A stretch of DNA of 64,000 nucleotides from Saprospiraceae bacterium (GTDB taxonomy: Bacteria; Bacteroidota; Bacteroidia; Chitinophagales; Saprospiraceae): the NCBI GenBank assembly GCA_016787575.1, contig JAEUUO010000009.1, forward strand, positions 186,001 through 250,000, given 5' to 3'. The notes beneath the pieces are model-generated. The model saw only the letters and a program-made list of their open reading frames with translations. It did not search any database and was not told where the DNA came from. This document shows, piece after piece, positions 61,609 through 64,000 of the stretch (positions are counted from its first letter, which is position 1; each line of letters starts with the position of its first letter). Position numbers and translations under genes: made by a program.

Positions 61609-61838
61609 ATTCTTATACTTTCTTGTACGTTCAATCTGAAGCTGGATCTATGATAACCGTATGATTATTAGTTGGATGTAATGCTGGGTAAAATTAAGAA
61701 CCCCCTTTCATTAAACCCACTCATCTTTTTAGATAAATCGCCTTAAATCCTCTGTATCCCAGAATGTCAGATTATTAATAATGCTGAAATATTGTAGTAC
61801 AATAAAATTTACCTAATTTAAAGCTTTAAAAAAAAATA

Positions 61839-64000
61839 ATGAAGAAATTCCTTTTCGTAATAATCTGGTCATTTATGCTTTCGCTTAATGCTCAAACAAT
61901 CGATTCATTGGAAGTAACTAGAAAAGTAGACAGTCTTATTAAAATTTCTAGGGATTTAACAGCGAAACGAATTTTCGACAAAGCAATTGAAATTAATGGT
62001 GAAGCTGAGAAATTGGTATTTGAAAATTTAAATCAGTACAATTCTTTGTATGCTAACTGCTGTTTTAATAAAGGGCGTATTTTGTTTTTCAAAGGAGATT
62101 ATAAAGAATCGGAAAATTGGTATTTGAAGTCACTTTCGATGCGAGAAAAAATACTTGGAAGAAATCACCCAGATTTTGCATGGAGTCTTAATAATTTAGG
62201 ATTACTTTATAATAGAACAGGACAATATAATAAGGCTTTGGAGTTTCTTATGGAGTCAAGAGCAATTCGGGAAAAAGTATATGGGAATGAACATCCGGAT
62301 TATTTGGCAAGTCAAACAAATATTGCAAATGTATATTTAGCACTCAATAATTTTGAAATGGCAGAAGCAATCTATCTTGAAATAAAAGAAATCCGAGATA
62401 AAATTTCAAGTACTGAAAATATTGAATATGCTGGAAATTTAATAAACCTTGGTATAGTATATGGAAATCAAAGTAATTATGATAAGTCCATTGAGTTTTT
62501 GCAATTAGCCAAAAGACTTTTTGAAAGTAAATTGAAAAACTTAGATCATCCTTTTTATATCAATTGTCTGAATAACCTCGGATTAACATTAAAAGAAGCC
62601 GGGCAATTTGAGAAGGCAGAACCGCTTCTTCTCCAATCTAATGAAATTTGGATGAATACTGTAGGAAAACAGCATCCTAATTATGCAAATAGTTTGACAA
62701 ACTTGGCTAATTTATACAGTCAACTTGGACAATTTAAAAAGGCAGAGCAGTTTTTATTGGAATCAATGGAAATTCGAAAGAAAATTCTTGGAACGGAGCA
62801 TACAGATTATGCACAGACTTTAAATAATCTTGCTTCATTTTATTTTAAATTTAAGGAATTTGATAAAGCTTTAAATCTTTTTAATGATGCAAAATTAATT
62901 TATAGTAATTCAATTGGCCAACAAAGTCAATTGTATGCAACAGTACTATTCAATATTGGAAATGTATATCTGGCAATGCAAGATTTTAAAAATGCATATT
63001 CGAATTGTATGACAGCACGTTCAATCTACGAGAAAAGTTTTGGGAAGGAAAATTTGGAGTATGCACAATGTCAGCAGAAATTGGGAGAAATCGAATATAA
63101 TCAGCATCATTTTAAAGCTGCAATTGATTTCACCCTTGATGCAAAAAATATTATTGTTAAAAATCAAGGAACTAAGCACCCATTGTATTTAGAAGTAATA
63201 AGCCAACTTGCGGATATTCATATCAGCTCTGGTGAGAATTCAAACGCAGTGAAATATTTAATTGAATCTTCAGATTTATTCCATTCCCAGATAATTAATG
63301 CTGTGTATTTTTTATCTGAAAGTGAAATGGCACAATATCTTGAGACATTTAAAAAATATCAGTTTCGACTTTTAGCTTATGTTCATCAAAATCCTGAAAG
63401 TGAGGAGATTTTAAATCTTTGCATGAATAATGCTTTATTTTATAAGGGATTTTTATTAGATGCATATAATCAATTTAAGAGATTGGCTTTAAAAGATCAA
63501 CATATTTTGGATAAATACAGTTTATTAAAATCCTTTGGACGGAGATTGGCTGTTGAATATACAAAACCGATTAATGAGCAAGAACAGGTTGAATTTTTAC
63601 AAGCTAAATACAATGAGCTTGAAAAAGAAATTTTAAAAGGTATTTCTGGATTAGCAAGCTTGAGAAAACAAGTAGACTGGCAAGAATTGCAACAGAAATT
63701 GCATGCTGGTGAGGCAGCAATTGAATTTGTAAATTATTATTTAAATGATGAGGACTCAATAATATCTTCCAAATACGGAGCATTGGTATTGAAACCCGAG
63801 ATGAGTCATCCTGAGTTTGTTTTTTTATGTAATGGGAACGATTTGAGTTTATTGGAAAGTCTTCAATTAAATCGAAGATTGGATTACGTAAATGAATTGT
63901 ATTCAAAAACTGACCGAGGTGCAAATGCTGTTGAGCATAAAAATAAATCTTTATATGAATTGCTTTGGAGCAAGATGGAGAGAACCTTAGCTGGAGTTAA
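61839..64000 (+). CDS. Exported TPR-CHAT protein 4 (3' end outside window)
   Basis: ATG 61839 begins MKKFLFVIIWSFMLSLNAQT, a signal peptide, followed by SLEVTRKVDSLIKISRDLTA, the same motif as in the other copies. About 720 codons are open to the window edge; I checked the frame at 61977, 62520, 63240 and 63960. TPR units span about residues 75-480. The linker holds YTKPINEQEQVEFLQAKYNE, and the start of the CHAT half (AAIEFVNYYLNDEDSI, YSKTDRGANAVEHKNKSLYE) is present. The catalytic His and Cys should lie beyond the window. It is the fourth consecutive paralogue; I cannot say how far the array continues. Confidence 0.88.
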   Translation, partial: MKKFLFVIIWSFMLSLNAQTIDSLEVTRKVDSLIKISRDLTAKRIFDKAIEINGEAEKLVFENLNQYNSLYANCCFNKGRILFFKGDYKESENWYLKSLSMREKILGRNHPDFAWSLNNLGLLYNRTGQYNKALEFLMESRAIREKVYGNEHPDYLASQTNIANVYLALNNFEMAEAIYLEIKEIRDKISSTENIEYAGNLINLGIVYGNQSNYDKSIEFLQLAKRLFESKLKNLDHPFYINCLNNLGLTLKEAGQFEKAEPLLLQSNEIWMNTVGKQHPNYANSLTNLANLYSQLGQFKKAEQFLLESMEIRKKILGTEHTDYAQTLNNLASFYFKFKEFDKALNLFNDAKLIYSNSIGQQSQLYATVLFNIGNVYLAMQDFKNAYSNCMTARSIYEKSFGKENLEYAQCQQKLGEIEYNQHHFKAAIDFTLDAKNIIVKNQGTKHPLYLEVISQLADIHISSGENSNAVKYLIESSDLFHSQIINAVYFLSESEMAQYLETFKKYQFRLLAYVHQNPESEEILNLCMNNALFYKGFLLDAYNQFKRLALKDQHILDKYSLLKSFGRRLAVEYTKPINEQEQVEFLQAKYNELEKEILKGISGLASLRKQVDWQELQQKLHAGEAAIEFVNYYLNDEDSIISSKYGALVLKPEMSHPEFVFLCNGNDLSLLESLQLNRRLDYVNELYSKTDRGANAVEHKNKSLYELLWSKMERTLAGV

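Noticed and set aside
51439..64000. TPR-CHAT genes as part of a type III-E CRISPR (Craspase) system
   Set aside because: There is no gRAMP/Cas7-11 gene and no CRISPR array in the window, and these proteins carry signal peptides.

Overview
The window is AT-rich DNA from a Bacteroidota bacterium, most likely of the Saprospiria/Chitinophagia type (inference). The grounds are many secreted proteins ending in type IX secretion (T9SS) sorting domains, a C25-family T9SS sortase, Bacteroidota-style TAnnTTTG promoter boxes, and a near absence of Shine-Dalgarno sites. I found no rRNA, tRNA, CRISPR array, transposase or phage gene. Both edges cut a gene: a giant LamG surface protein on the left and a TPR-CHAT protein on the right.

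Layout. 1-6.7 kb: two T9SS-exported surface proteins, separated by 1 base and sharing a homologous domain. 7-16.7 kb: mixed housekeeping and metabolic genes, comprising an AraC regulator, YceI, a YgiD-like dioxygenase, a likely lipoprotein, two AHSA1/SRPBCC proteins, a VOC protein, a GNAT acetyltransferase, a cupin, a diheme cytochrome c, RsmG and a family 2 glycosyltransferase. 16.7-21.8 kb: a large C25 peptidase of the PorU/PorU2 type. 21.9-29.3 kb: a glycan cluster with an alpha/alpha-toroid protein, a formyltransferase, a flippase, an asparagine-synthetase-like amidotransferase lacking its N-terminal Cys, and two GT-B glycosyltransferases. The last five genes overlap head to tail.

29.2-41.2 kb is a copper island, all on the minus strand. 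It encodes an AraC regulator with an HMA-like N-terminus, a CopA-type Cu-ATPase, an HMA-DUF3347 protein, a CopA/PcoA-like multicopper oxidase carrying a CopB-like C-terminal barrel, a small Cys-rich HYC_CC_PP-like protein, and a tight MbnP - diheme peroxidase - diheme peroxidase - multicopper oxidase operon. MbnP and the last oxidase carry T9SS tails, so copper handling appears to extend to the cell surface. Perfect short dyads lie upstream of several of these genes.

41.2-46.7 kb holds secreted or lipid-anchored proteins. 46.8-64 kb starts with a T9SS-exported M4 metallopeptidase with five in-register 96-residue repeats. Seven bases later begins an array of four TPR-CHAT (caspase-like) proteins, each with a signal peptide; the fourth is cut by the window end. 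One paralogue is a compositional mosaic, and two share a 71-bp identical block. This exported TPR-CHAT array beside an M4 peptidase is the best candidate for an undescribed system. Several intergenic gaps carry short word-like repeats.
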